From assembly GCF_001427145.1 (NCBI RefSeq), contig NZ_LMGL01000001.1:791540-855539 (forward strand): a DNA stretch of 64,000 bases. The letters run 5' to 3'. Both the position numbers and the translations under genes were made by a program. Source of the stretch: Microbacterium sp. Root166. GTDB taxonomy: Bacteria; Actinomycetota; Actinomycetes; Actinomycetales; Microbacteriaceae. Positions 14,421-22,313 of the stretch are shown here, in pieces (position 1 is the first letter of the stretch; every line of letters begins with the position of its first letter). Under the pieces are notes generated by a model that worked only from the letters and a program-made list of their open reading frames with translations, was not told where the DNA came from and did not search any database.

Positions 14421-16814
14421 GTGACCTCCCTGGCATCCGACGTCGTCCCCCGCGCGGACGTCGGGCGCGCACTCGATCGCGCAGCCGGCGGCGAGCGCAT
14501 CGAGGCCGCGGATGCACGGGCGCTCCTGGGGGCTTCCGGGCCGGATCTCGACCGTCTGCTCGAGCGCGCAGGAGCCGTTCGCGACGCGGGGCTCGCGGCA
14601 TCCGATCGACCCGGCGTGATCACGTACTCGCGCAAGGTGTTCGTCCCGCTGACCACGCTGTGCCGGGACCGCTGCCACTACTGCGTGTTCGTGGACACCC
14701 CCGGCCAGCTGCTCAAGAAGCACAAGCCGGCGTACATGTCGCCCGACCAGGTGCTCGCCGTCGTGCGGCAGGGTCAAGCGATGGGCTGCAAGGAGGTGCT
14801 GCTGACGCTCGGCGACCGGCCGGAGGACCGCTGGCCCGAGGCCCGCGCCTGGCTCGACGAGCACGGCTTCGCGTCGACGCTCGACTACGTCGGGCACATC
14901 GCCCGGCTCGTGACCGCCGAGACCGGTCTGCTCGCGCACCTCAACCCCGGCGTGATGAGCGCCGAAGAACTGCGGATGCTGCGCCCCACCGCCCCCTCGA
15001 TGGGCATGATGCTCGAGACGACCTCGCGGCGCCTCTTCGAGGAGCCGGGGCAGGTGCACTTCGGGTCGCCCGACAAGGACCCTGCCCTGCGCCTCAGCGT
15101 GATCGACGCCGCGGGACGCGAGCGGATCCCCTTCACCACCGGGATCCTGGTCGGTATCGGCGAGACCCTTGAGGACCGCGCCGAGTCGCTCATCGCGATC
15201 CGTGACGCCCACGAGCGGCACATGGTCGGCGGGCAGGGCCACGTGCAGGAGGTCATCGTCCAGAACTTCCGCGCCAAGCCGCGCACGGCGATGCAGGGCG
15301 CGCCTGACGCCGAGCTGCTCGAGTACGTCGCGGCGGTGGCCGTGGCCCGGCTCGTGATGGGACCGCGGATGCGGATCCAGGTGCCGCCCAACCTGTCCGA
15401 CCCCGCGGAGTTCGAGCTGCTGATCCGCGCCGGCGCCGACGACTGGGGCGGCGTCTCGCCGCTCACAGCCGACCACGTCAATCCCGAGCGTCCCTGGCCG
15501 CACCTCGACGACCTCGCCGCCCGCACCGCCGAGCTCGGCTTCGAGCTGCGCGAGCGGCTGACGGCGCAGCCCGAGTTCGTGGTCGACGCGGCCACCTGGA
15601 TCGACCCGGTCCTACAGCCGGCCGTGGCTGCGCTCGCCGATCCCGAGACCGGCCTCGCCGCGATCGGCGTCGGAAATTCAGGAGAAACGCCGCGGCGACC
15701 CGCCCACGACGGGCCCGGGGCACCGGATCTCCTGAATTCTCGACGCTCCGGCGTCGCGAGTCTCGCGGAGGCCGCGGCAGCCGACCCGCTCGCCCTCGAC
15801 GACGCCGAGTGGGTGACGCTGCTCGAGGCGACGGGCGCCGACCTCGACGCTCTCACCGCGGCGGCCGACGACGTCCGCCGCTACACCGTCGGCGAGGCCG
15901 TGAGCCTCGTCGTGAACCGCAACCTCACCTCGTCCGGCCTGCGCCGCGTCAGGGCCGAAGATCCGGCGACATTCACGCTCGACGATGTCGGCGCCATCGC
16001 GGCCGACGCGTGGGACCTCGGCGCCACCGAGCTGTGCGTGCAGGGGCTCCTCCCCCGTGACGCCGACCCGGCCGGGTACCTCGACATCGGCCGCGCCGTG
16101 AAGGCGGCGGCCCCCGGCATCCATCTCCATGCCTACCGTCCGCAGGACGTGCGCGACCTCGCCGACCGCGGCGGACTCGGGCTCGACGGCGCGCTCGCCG
16201 CGCTGCGCGAGGCGGGCGTCGACACGGTGCCGGGCACCGGAGTCAAAGTGCTGAGCGAGCGCGTCCGCGGGCTCGTGGCGCCCGGCGACCTCGAGATCGA
16301 CGCCTGGATCGAGGGAATCGTCGCCGCGCATCGCGCCGGCCTGCGCTCGACCTCGGTGATCTTCTACGGCCACGTCGAGACCGCGGCCGAGCGCATCGCC
16401 CACCTGCGAACTCTCCGGGTGATCCAGGACGAGACGCGCGGCTTCACCGAGTTCGTCCCCATCCCCCTGCCCGGCGCTGCCGGCGGGGTCCCGCTCGTCG
16501 TCGCGCGTGCGCCGATCGACGAGCACCGGGCGATGGTGGCGGTGTCGCGGCTGCTGCTGTCGGGCAGCATCCCGCATATCCAGATCCCGTGGACGCGCGT
16601 CGAGCGCGCAGCAGCCGCTGTCCTGCTGCAGTCCGGAGGGGATGATCTCGGCGGCACCCTGCTCGACGGTCGCGTGAAGCCCGAGGCGGGCATCGAGCAC
16701 GGTCAGGAGCTGCCCGTGGCGGATGCCGAGGCCATCGCCGCGCGTCTGTTCCGGCCGTTCCGCCTGCGCTCGACGGACTACCGCGAGTCGCCCCGGCCCG
16801 GGAGCCCGCGGTGA
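14421..16814 (+). CDS. fbiC: FbiC-type FO synthase: intact CofG half, CofH half lacking its Fe-S cysteine motif
   Basis: 797 residues, CofG domain then CofH domain as in mycobacterial FbiC, which joins 5-amino-6-ribitylaminouracil and tyrosine into FO, the deazaflavin of coenzyme F420. The CofG half is normal: KVFVPLTTLCRDRCHYC with Cys81, Cys85 and Cys88 for the radical-SAM [4Fe-4S] cluster, and the RPW tail. In the CofH half the landmark VVNRN (497-501) is present but the expected NFTN-CxxxCxxC-AF segment is replaced by LTSSGLRRVRAEDPATFTL (502-520), about ten residues shorter and without cysteine. The only cysteine after residue 430 is Cys539, and the usual QGGIHP reads QGLLPR. Later motifs (YGHVET, GFTEFVPIPLP, DLGGTL, EHG) remain. 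GTG start supported by GAGACT 6 nt upstream. First gene of a four-gene overlapping operon. Confidence 0.88.
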   Translation: MTSLASDVVPRADVGRALDRAAGGERIEAADARALLGASGPDLDRLLERAGAVRDAGLAASDRPGVITYSRKVFVPLTTLCRDRCHYCVFVDTPGQLLKKHKPAYMSPDQVLAVVRQGQAMGCKEVLLTLGDRPEDRWPEARAWLDEHGFASTLDYVGHIARLVTAETGLLAHLNPGVMSAEELRMLRPTAPSMGMMLETTSRRLFEEPGQVHFGSPDKDPALRLSVIDAAGRERIPFTTGILVGIGETLEDRAESLIAIRDAHERHMVGGQGHVQEVIVQNFRAKPRTAMQGAPDAELLEYVAAVAVARLVMGPRMRIQVPPNLSDPAEFELLIRAGADDWGGVSPLTADHVNPERPWPHLDDLAARTAELGFELRERLTAQPEFVVDAATWIDPVLQPAVAALADPETGLAAIGVGNSGETPRRPAHDGPGAPDLLNSRRSGVASLAEAAAADPLALDDAEWVTLLEATGADLDALTAAADDVRRYTVGEAVSLVVNRNLTSSGLRRVRAEDPATFTLDDVGAIAADAWDLGATELCVQGLLPRDADPAGYLDIGRAVKAAAPGIHLHAYRPQDVRDLADRGGLGLDGALAALREAGVDTVPGTGVKVLSERVRGLVAPGDLEIDAWIEGIVAAHRAGLRSTSVIFYGHVETAAERIAHLRTLRVIQDETRGFTEFVPIPLPGAAGGVPLVVARAPIDEHRAMVAVSRLLLSGSIPHIQIPWTRVERAAAAVLLQSGGDDLGGTLLDGRVKPEAGIEHGQELPVADAEAIAARLFRPFRLRSTDYRESPRPGSPR
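15675..15738. repeat. Palindromic element inside the fbiC interdomain linker
   Basis: AATTCAGGAGA (15675-15685) and TCTCCTGAATT (15728-15738) form a perfect 11-bp inverted repeat around 42 bp that itself contains GCCC-ACGAC-GGGC. It lies in frame between the CofG and CofH halves, encoding roughly SGETPRRPAHDGPGAPDLLN. Local AT content of the arms differs from the surrounding coding DNA. No second copy was seen in this window. Confidence 0.75.
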
Positions 16815-18295
16815 ACACCACGCGGGTCGAGGTCGCGATCGTCGGCGCCGGGTTCGCCGGCCTCGGCATGGCGATCGCGCTCCGCCGCGCCGGGCGCGAG
16901 GACTTCGTCGTGCTCGAGCGGGGCACCTCCGTCGGCGGCACCTGGCGCGACAACACGTACCCCGGCGTCGCGTGCGACGTGCCCTCGCACCTGTACGGCT
17001 TCACGTCGCACCCCAACCCGAACTGGTCGGGGACCTACGCGACCGGGGCCGAGATTCACGCGTACCTCGAGCACGTCGCGGCGACCGAGGGCCTCGGCGA
17101 TCGCCTGCGCCTGGGCACCGCGATGCAGTCGGCGGACTGGGATGCCGAGCACGAGGTCTGGCGGATCGGCACCTCGGCGGGAACGGTGCTCAGCGACTCG
17201 CTCGTTCTGGCGTGCGGCCGGCTCACCGAGCCGTCGATCCCCGGGATCGCCGGCCTCGGCACGTTCACCGGCCCCCTGTTCCACTCCGCCCGCTGGGACC
17301 ACACCGCCGAGCTCGCCGGCGCCCGCGTCGCCGTCGTCGGCACCGGCGCGAGCGCGGTGCAGCTGGTGCCCGAACTCGCGGCGATCGCCGCGCACGTCAC
17401 GGTGTTCCAGCGCTCCCCGGCATGGATCGTCCCGCGCGGCGGCGAGGTCTATCCCCCGGAGCTCCGCGCGCGGTTCGCCGCCGCCCCGGAGCAGCTCGCC
17501 GGCCTTCGCGCCGAGCTGTTCGCCGAGGGCGAGGCCCGCTTCGCCTCGCGGTCCGGCGATGCCGAGGCTGCGGCATCCGCTCAGGCGATCGCGCTCGCCC
17601 ACCTCGAGGCGCACGTCGCCGACCCCGCGCTGCGCGCCGCGCTCACCCCCGACTACGCCTTCGGCTGCAAGCGGGTGCTGCTCTCGGACGACTTCTATCC
17701 CGCCGTCGCCTCCGACCGCGTGACGCTCGTGCCCGAGGCGCTCACCGAGGTCGCGGGGTCGACGGTCAGGGGCGCGGACGGCTCACTGCACGAGGTCGAT
17801 GCCATCGTGCTCGCGACGGGCTTCGCCTCGACACAGCAGCCGTATGCCGAGCTCATCCGCGGCGAGCACGGCGCGACACTCGACGGCCACTGGTCGCACG
17901 GCATGACGTCGTTCGCCTCGACCGTGGTCGCCGGCTTCCCGAACCTGTTCGTCCTCAACGGCCCGAACGCGTCGCTCGGCCACTCGTCGTCCGTGTTGAT
18001 GATCGAGGAGCAGGCGGCCTACACCGCCCGCGCCCTCGACCTGCGCGAGAGCGCCGGGGGCGTGCTGCGCGTGCAGGCGTCGGCTGAGGCGGCTTACACC
18101 GATGAGATCGCAGCGGCCGCGGCATCCACTCCCTGGATCGCCGGGGGATGCCGCAACTGGTACGTCGACGAGCGCTCGGGGCGGCTGACACTGCTGTGGC
18201 CCGGGACGGTCGATGCCTTCCGGGCGCGGCTGGCCCGCGCGGACGGCTCGGAGTTCGAGGCGCTTCCGGCGCCCCTCGAGAGGAGACTGGCATGA
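16811..18295 (+). CDS. Flavin-dependent monooxygenase, Baeyer-Villiger type
   Basis: 494 residues. FAD-binding GAGFAG is at 12-17, followed by LERGTSVGGTWRDNTYPGVACDVPS, the usual opening of Baeyer-Villiger and related class B monooxygenases. The class fingerprint FxGxxxHxxxW(D/P) is present as FTGPLFHSARWD near residue 150, and a second Rossmann motif VVGTGASAVQLVPE binds NADPH. Such enzymes insert oxygen next to ketones. The GTG start overlaps the fbiC stop by 4 bp and its stop overlaps the fgd start, so it is inside the F420 operon although the reaction does not need F420. Substrate not predictable. Confidence 0.87.
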   Translation: MNTTRVEVAIVGAGFAGLGMAIALRRAGREDFVVLERGTSVGGTWRDNTYPGVACDVPSHLYGFTSHPNPNWSGTYATGAEIHAYLEHVAATEGLGDRLRLGTAMQSADWDAEHEVWRIGTSAGTVLSDSLVLACGRLTEPSIPGIAGLGTFTGPLFHSARWDHTAELAGARVAVVGTGASAVQLVPELAAIAAHVTVFQRSPAWIVPRGGEVYPPELRARFAAAPEQLAGLRAELFAEGEARFASRSGDAEAAASAQAIALAHLEAHVADPALRAALTPDYAFGCKRVLLSDDFYPAVASDRVTLVPEALTEVAGSTVRGADGSLHEVDAIVLATGFASTQQPYAELIRGEHGATLDGHWSHGMTSFASTVVAGFPNLFVLNGPNASLGHSSSVLMIEEQAAYTARALDLRESAGGVLRVQASAEAAYTDEIAAAAASTPWIAGGCRNWYVDERSGRLTLLWPGTVDAFRARLARADGSEFEALPAPLERRLA

Positions 18296-19305
18296 CCATC
18301 CCGCTGCGCTTCGGCTACAAGGCGTCCGCCGAGCAGTTCGGCCCGACCGAGCTGCTCGACTACGCGATCCTCGCCGAGGAGGTCGGGTTCGACTCGGTCT
18401 TCATCTCGGACCACCTGCAGCCCTGGCTGCACGAGGGCGGTCACGCCCCGGCATCCGTCCCCTGGCTCGGCGCGCTCGGCGCGCGCACCTCGAAGGTGCT
18501 GATCGGCACGTCGGTGCTGACGCCGACGTTCCGGTACAACCCCACCGTGGTCGCGCAGGACTTCGCGACGCTCGGGGTTCTGAACCCCGGCCGGGTGATC
18601 CTGGGCGTCGGCACCGGCGAGGCGCTGAACGAGGCCAATCTCGGCCTCGCGTGGCCTGATCCGCCCGAGCGGTTCCAGCGGCTCAAGGAAGCGATCGGCT
18701 TGATCAAGCGCCTGTGGTCCGAGGATCGGGTGAACTTCGAGGGCACGTACTACACCGCGCGCAACACCACGATCTACGACCGGCCCGAGCAGCCGGTGCC
18801 GATCTACATCGGCGCCGCCGGCCCGGCCGCGACCCGCCTCGCGGGACGCATCGCGGACGGCTTCATCACCACGAGCGGAAAGAAGCAGGAGCTCTACACC
18901 GAGACCCTGCTGCCGGCGCTGCGCGAGGGGCTGGAGAAGGCGGACCGGGCGCCCGATGCCATCGACACGCTCATCGAGGTGAAGGTCTCGCTCGATCGGA
19001 CGGTCGACGCAGCGCGCGAGAAGACCCGGTTCTGGGCGCCGCTCGCGCTCACGCCCGAGGAGAAGATGGGCGTTGACGACCCGATCGAGATGCAGCGCCT
19101 CGGCGAGCAGCTCCCGATCGAGCGGACCGCTTCGCGCTTCATCGTGTCGGACGACCCCGACGAGCACGTCGAGAAGATCGGCTGGTACATCGATCTCGGC
19201 TTCCGCCACCTCGTGTTCCACGACCCGGGGCACGATCAGGCGGCGTTCCTGCGCCGCTACGGCGAGGAGATCCTGCCGCGGCTGCGCGCGAAGTACGGCG
19301 CGTGA
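18292..19305 (+). CDS. fgd: F420-dependent glucose-6-phosphate dehydrogenase (FGD-like LLM enzyme)
   Basis: 337 residues of the luciferase-like F420-dependent family, closest in pattern to mycobacterial Fgd1. Shared landmarks are GYKASAEQFGP at the N terminus, SDHLQPWLHEGGHAP (active-site His and Trp), LGTSVLTPTFRYNP, GVGTGEALNE (active-site Glu), TSGKKQELYTE (phosphate-binding Lys) and the Arg in SRFIVSDDPDEHVEK. It would oxidise glucose-6-phosphate to the lactone and supply F420H2. ATG at 18292 has AGGAGA 6 nt upstream and overlaps the monooxygenase stop. Its place next to fbiC and cofC implies that F420 is made and used here, which sharpens the question raised by the CofH half of FbiC. Confidence 0.88.
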   Translation: MTIPLRFGYKASAEQFGPTELLDYAILAEEVGFDSVFISDHLQPWLHEGGHAPASVPWLGALGARTSKVLIGTSVLTPTFRYNPTVVAQDFATLGVLNPGRVILGVGTGEALNEANLGLAWPDPPERFQRLKEAIGLIKRLWSEDRVNFEGTYYTARNTTIYDRPEQPVPIYIGAAGPAATRLAGRIADGFITTSGKKQELYTETLLPALREGLEKADRAPDAIDTLIEVKVSLDRTVDAAREKTRFWAPLALTPEEKMGVDDPIEMQRLGEQLPIERTASRFIVSDDPDEHVEKIGWYIDLGFRHLVFHDPGHDQAAFLRRYGEEILPRLRAKYGA

Positions 19306-20009
19306 CGGGCTGGTTCCGGCGGCGCTCGCGCGGGCAGGCGTCGGACGGGTCGCCCACGCCCAGCCCGTCGCCGGGTCCGTCGCCCACACCGCCCGCCCGG
19401 TGGATCGTCGTGGTGCCGGTCAAGCCGTCCGCGCGCGGAAAGTCGCGGCTCGAGGTCCCCGGCGTCGACCGCAGCGACCTCGCCCGCGCGATCGCGCTCG
19501 ACACCCTGGCGGCGGCGACGGCGTGCGAGGCCGTGCTGCAGGTGGTCGTGGTGACCGACGACCCGGCGCTCGCGCGCGAGGCCGCCATGATCCCGGCGCT
19601 CCGGTTCGTGCCCGAGGGGGAGAGCCGCGGACTCGACGCGGCCGTGGCCACGGGCGTCGCGGCGGTGGACCCGCAGGGACGGATGCCGCGCGCCGCGCTG
19701 CTCGGGGACCTGCCGTCGCTGCGACCGGACGACCTCGCCGCAGCGCTGCGGGCCGCGGCATCCGTCGATCGTGCCGTGGTCGCCGACGCCGAAGGCACCG
19801 GCTCGACGCTGGTCACGGCGGGGCCGGGCGTGGAATGGGAGTCGTCGTTCGGCGACGGGTCCTTCGCCCGGCACGTCGCCTCCGGCTGCACGGCTTTGGA
19901 GATCCCGGATGCCTCGACCCTGCGCCGCGACGTCGACACCGCCGATCAGCTCGAGACCGCGGTGTCGCTCGGCGTCGGCCCCCGCACCGCTGCCGCCCTC
20001 GGCGCGTGA
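19302..20009 (+). CDS. cofC: 2-phospho-L-lactate / phosphoenolpyruvate guanylyltransferase (CofC/FbiD)
   Basis: 235 residues. After a Ser/Pro-rich lead (1-32) the nucleotidyltransferase fold begins: WIVVVPVKPSARGKSRL, VVVVTDDPALAREA, RFVPEGESRGLDAAV, AALLGDLPSLRPDDL and GTGSTLVTAGPG are the family blocks. CofC/FbiD activates 2-phospholactate or PEP with GTP to give the donor used by CofD/FbiA in F420 assembly. The GTG start overlaps the fgd stop by 4 bp. The Pro/Ser-rich lead is longer than usual; a later start is not obvious because no ATG/GTG with a ribosome-binding site precedes the domain. Confidence 0.87.
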   Translation: MTGWFRRRSRGQASDGSPTPSPSPGPSPTPPARWIVVVPVKPSARGKSRLEVPGVDRSDLARAIALDTLAAATACEAVLQVVVVTDDPALAREAAMIPALRFVPEGESRGLDAAVATGVAAVDPQGRMPRAALLGDLPSLRPDDLAAALRAAASVDRAVVADAEGTGSTLVTAGPGVEWESSFGDGSFARHVASGCTALEIPDASTLRRDVDTADQLETAVSLGVGPRTAAALGA

Positions 20010-20019
20010 CCCTTGCTCC

Positions 20020-20070
20020 GCAGTCAGGATCTGCTGCGAACTCGGCAGTGAAGCTGCGGAAACTGACTGC
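20020..20070. repeat. Inverted repeat between cofC and the cupin gene
   Basis: GCAGTCAG (20020-20027) and CTGACTGC (20063-20070) form an 8-bp inverted repeat enclosing TGCTGCGAACTCGGCAGTG and GCTGCGGAA, which can form further small stems. It may end the fbiC operon transcript or be a REP-like element. No T-run follows. Confidence 0.45.
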
Positions 20071-20112
20071 CGAACGGAATGTGCCGCACTCCGGCGCTAC
20101 TAGCCTGGCGGC

Positions 20113-20547
20113 ATGAGCGACTACGAAGTGCTGGAGATGGGCGGGCTCGACCAGTGGCGGGCGCACTACGGCGGTTTCCGGCCCGACAGCTCGCGCGACG
20201 GCCGGCGCATCGTCGACCACGACATGACGATGCAGTTCATCGGCATGTCCGCGAATGCCCTGGAGCCGGGCGAAGAGGCCGGCTACTGGCACACCCACTC
20301 CCGCGTCGAGGAGCTCTACGTCTTCCTCGAGGGCGAAGGCCAGATGGGGCTCGACGACGAGGTCGTCGACGTGCACCCGGGTTCGGTCGTGCGGGTCGGC
20401 CAGAACATCTGGCGCACCTGGCGCGCGACCCCCGACAGCCCGGGACAGCTGCGGTGGCTGTGCATCCGGGCGGGCGGGTACGAGCTGCCCCACTTCCCCG
20501 ACGACGGCGAGCGCGACAACGACCGCCCGTCGCCCTGGGTCGACTGA
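20113..20547 (+). CDS. Single-domain cupin protein
   Basis: 144 residues with one cupin fold. Motif 1 is present as HTHSRVEELYVFLEGEG (two His and a Glu for a metal) and motif 2 as the PGSVVRVG stretch, although the usual His of motif 2 is replaced by a segment reading GQNIWRTW. Small cupins of this kind are often sugar isomerases, dioxygenases or binding proteins; nothing identifies the ligand. TAGCCT at 20101-20106 lies 6 nt before the ATG, so the gene has its own leaderless promoter and is separate from the F420 operon upstream. Confidence 0.8.
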   Translation: MSDYEVLEMGGLDQWRAHYGGFRPDSSRDGRRIVDHDMTMQFIGMSANALEPGEEAGYWHTHSRVEELYVFLEGEGQMGLDDEVVDVHPGSVVRVGQNIWRTWRATPDSPGQLRWLCIRAGGYELPHFPDDGERDNDRPSPWVD

Positions 20548-20564
20548 AACGGCACGGCTCGGTC

Positions 20565-21305
20565 TCAGAGCAGCAGGTACACCGCTCCGACGACGGTGAA
20601 CACGATCACGAGCCGCTCGAAGACCCGCTGGTCGATGCGATCGGCGATCCAGCGGCCGAGCAGCGCGCCGACCACGACGAGGGGGACGAGCACCGCGTCC
20701 AGCGCCAGCCCCGGCACGGTGATGATGCCCAGCCCGATCGAGAAGGGCACCTTGAAGAGGTTCACGATCGCGAAGAACCAGGCAGCGGTCCCGAGGAACT
20801 CCTTCACCGGGAAGCGGGCCGCGAGGAAGTACATCGACATGACGGGCCCGGCAGCGTTGGCGACCATCGTGGTGAAGCCGCCGAGGGTCCCGTAGGTCGC
20901 GGCCGCGACGCGGTGCGGCCCGTCGTCGGCCACCGCGGCCCCGAACCGCCGCCGCAGCATCGTCACGGCGATGACGAGGAGCAGGATCACCCCGATCGTG
21001 CGCTTCACCCAGGCGTCGTCGGCGAACGCCAGGAACACGACGCCCGCGAGCACGCCCACGACCACCGCGGGCGCCAGTCGCAGCAGCGCCTTCCAGTTCG
21101 CGTGCCGCCGGTACATGGCGACGGCGAACAGGTCGGCGACGATCAGCAGCAGCAGCAGCGTCCCCGTCGACTGCCTCGCGGGCAGCACCGCCGCGAAGAG
21201 GGCGACCGCGATCGTCCCGGCCCCCGGGATCCCCGTCTTCGACAGTCCGACGATCAGCGCGGCCACGGCGAGCGCGGCCCACGCGAACCAGGTCAGCTCG
21301 GGCAC
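20565..21305 (-). CDS. TauE/SafE-family membrane permease
   Basis: 246 residues and seven or eight hydrophobic segments. The opening AALAVAALIVGLSKTGIPGAG and the second-half GGFTTMVANAAGPVMSMYFLA are the paired family motifs of TauE/SafE permeases, linked to export of sulfite, sulfoacetate and other organic anions. The GTG start at 21305 is 1 bp beyond the cofD stop, so it is translated behind cofD and hemD. A link to F420 is not known; the arrangement may be accidental. Confidence 0.83.
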   Translation of the reverse strand: MPELTWFAWAALAVAALIVGLSKTGIPGAGTIAVALFAAVLPARQSTGTLLLLLIVADLFAVAMYRRHANWKALLRLAPAVVVGVLAGVVFLAFADDAWVKRTIGVILLLVIAVTMLRRRFGAAVADDGPHRVAAATYGTLGGFTTMVANAAGPVMSMYFLAARFPVKEFLGTAAWFFAIVNLFKVPFSIGLGIITVPGLALDAVLVPLVVVGALLGRWIADRIDQRVFERLVIVFTVVGAVYLLL

Positions 21306-21306
21306 G

Positions 21307-22299
21307 TCAGAGGCCGGCCGTCACGAGCGCGGCCTCGGCGAGAGCCGCCGAGCGCGCGGCATCCGTCATCCACAACGGCGTGACGAGCGAGCGGATGCCG
21401 AGCCCCGCGACCGCGGCGGCGAGAGGTTCGTCCTCCTCGGCGATCAGCCAGGCGTCGAGCAGGCCGTCCGCGCCGCGCGAGCCGTAGTGCTCGGCCACGG
21501 CGGAGGCCGACGTCTCGACGCCGATCGCCGCCAGGCAGACATCGGCCATGCCGCGCACGACGCGTCCGCCGATCACCGGCGACAGCCCGACCACGGGCGC
21601 ACGCCCGGCGCGCAGCGCATCCCTGATCCCCGGCACGGAAAGGATCGGACCGATCGAGACCACCGGGTTCGAGGGCGCCAGCAGCACCACGTCGGCTTCG
21701 GCGATCGCCTCCAGCACACCGGGAGCGGGCACGGCCGAGGAGATGCCGGGATTGTCGAAGCGGACGGGCTCGAGCGTCGCGCGGAAGCGCGTCCACCACT
21801 CCTGAAAGTGCATCGAGCGGATGCCGTCACCCTCGCGCACCGTCACCACGGTGTCGACCTCGGCATCGGTCATCGGCAGCAGCCGTGCGCCCAGGTCCCA
21901 TCGGGCCGCCATGCGCTCGAGCACCTGCGAGGGCGCGAGCCCCTCGCGCAGCCAGCCGGTGCGGGCGAGGTGGGTGCCCAGGTCGAGGTCGCCGAGCGTG
22001 AACCAGGGCCATCCCGCGCCCCAGGCCCGCAGCTCCTCGTTCACCCGCTCGGTGTCGCCGGCCCGGCCCCAGCCGCGTTGGGCGTCGTTCACGCCGGCCA
22101 GCGCGTAGGTGATCGAGTCGACGTCGGGCTGCAATCGCACGCCCGACAGCCACAGGTCGTCGCCGGTGTTCACGACCACGGTCAGCGCGGCGGCGGTGTC
22201 GTCGATCCCGCGTTCCCGCAGGGCCGTTCTCATGCCGAGCACGAAGCGGGAGCCGCCCACGCCGCCCGCGAGGACGACGACGCGAGGCGCCGGAGTCAT
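21307..22299 (-). CDS. cofD: 2-phospho-L-lactate transferase / F420 assembly enzyme (CofD/FbiA)
   Basis: 330 residues. The N-terminal VVVLAGGVGGSRFVLGM is the nucleotide-binding signature of CofD/FbiA, followed by VVVNTGDDLWLSGVRLQPDVDSITY, FTLGDLDLGTHLARTGWL and LLAPSNPVVSIGPILSVPG, all family blocks. The enzyme moves the phospholactyl or enolpyruvyl group from the CofC product onto FO to give F420-0. It lies 14 bp after hemD and 1 bp before the TauE gene, on the strand opposite to fbiC-fgd-cofC. The F420 gamma-glutamyl ligase (CofE/FbiB) is not in this window. Confidence 0.92.
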   Translation of the reverse strand: MTPAPRVVVLAGGVGGSRFVLGMRTALRERGIDDTAAALTVVVNTGDDLWLSGVRLQPDVDSITYALAGVNDAQRGWGRAGDTERVNEELRAWGAGWPWFTLGDLDLGTHLARTGWLREGLAPSQVLERMAARWDLGARLLPMTDAEVDTVVTVREGDGIRSMHFQEWWTRFRATLEPVRFDNPGISSAVPAPGVLEAIAEADVVLLAPSNPVVSIGPILSVPGIRDALRAGRAPVVGLSPVIGGRVVRGMADVCLAAIGVETSASAVAEHYGSRGADGLLDAWLIAEEDEPLAAAVAGLGIRSLVTPLWMTDAARSAALAEAALVTAGL

Positions 22300-22313
22300 G
22301 CCCGCACTCGCGG

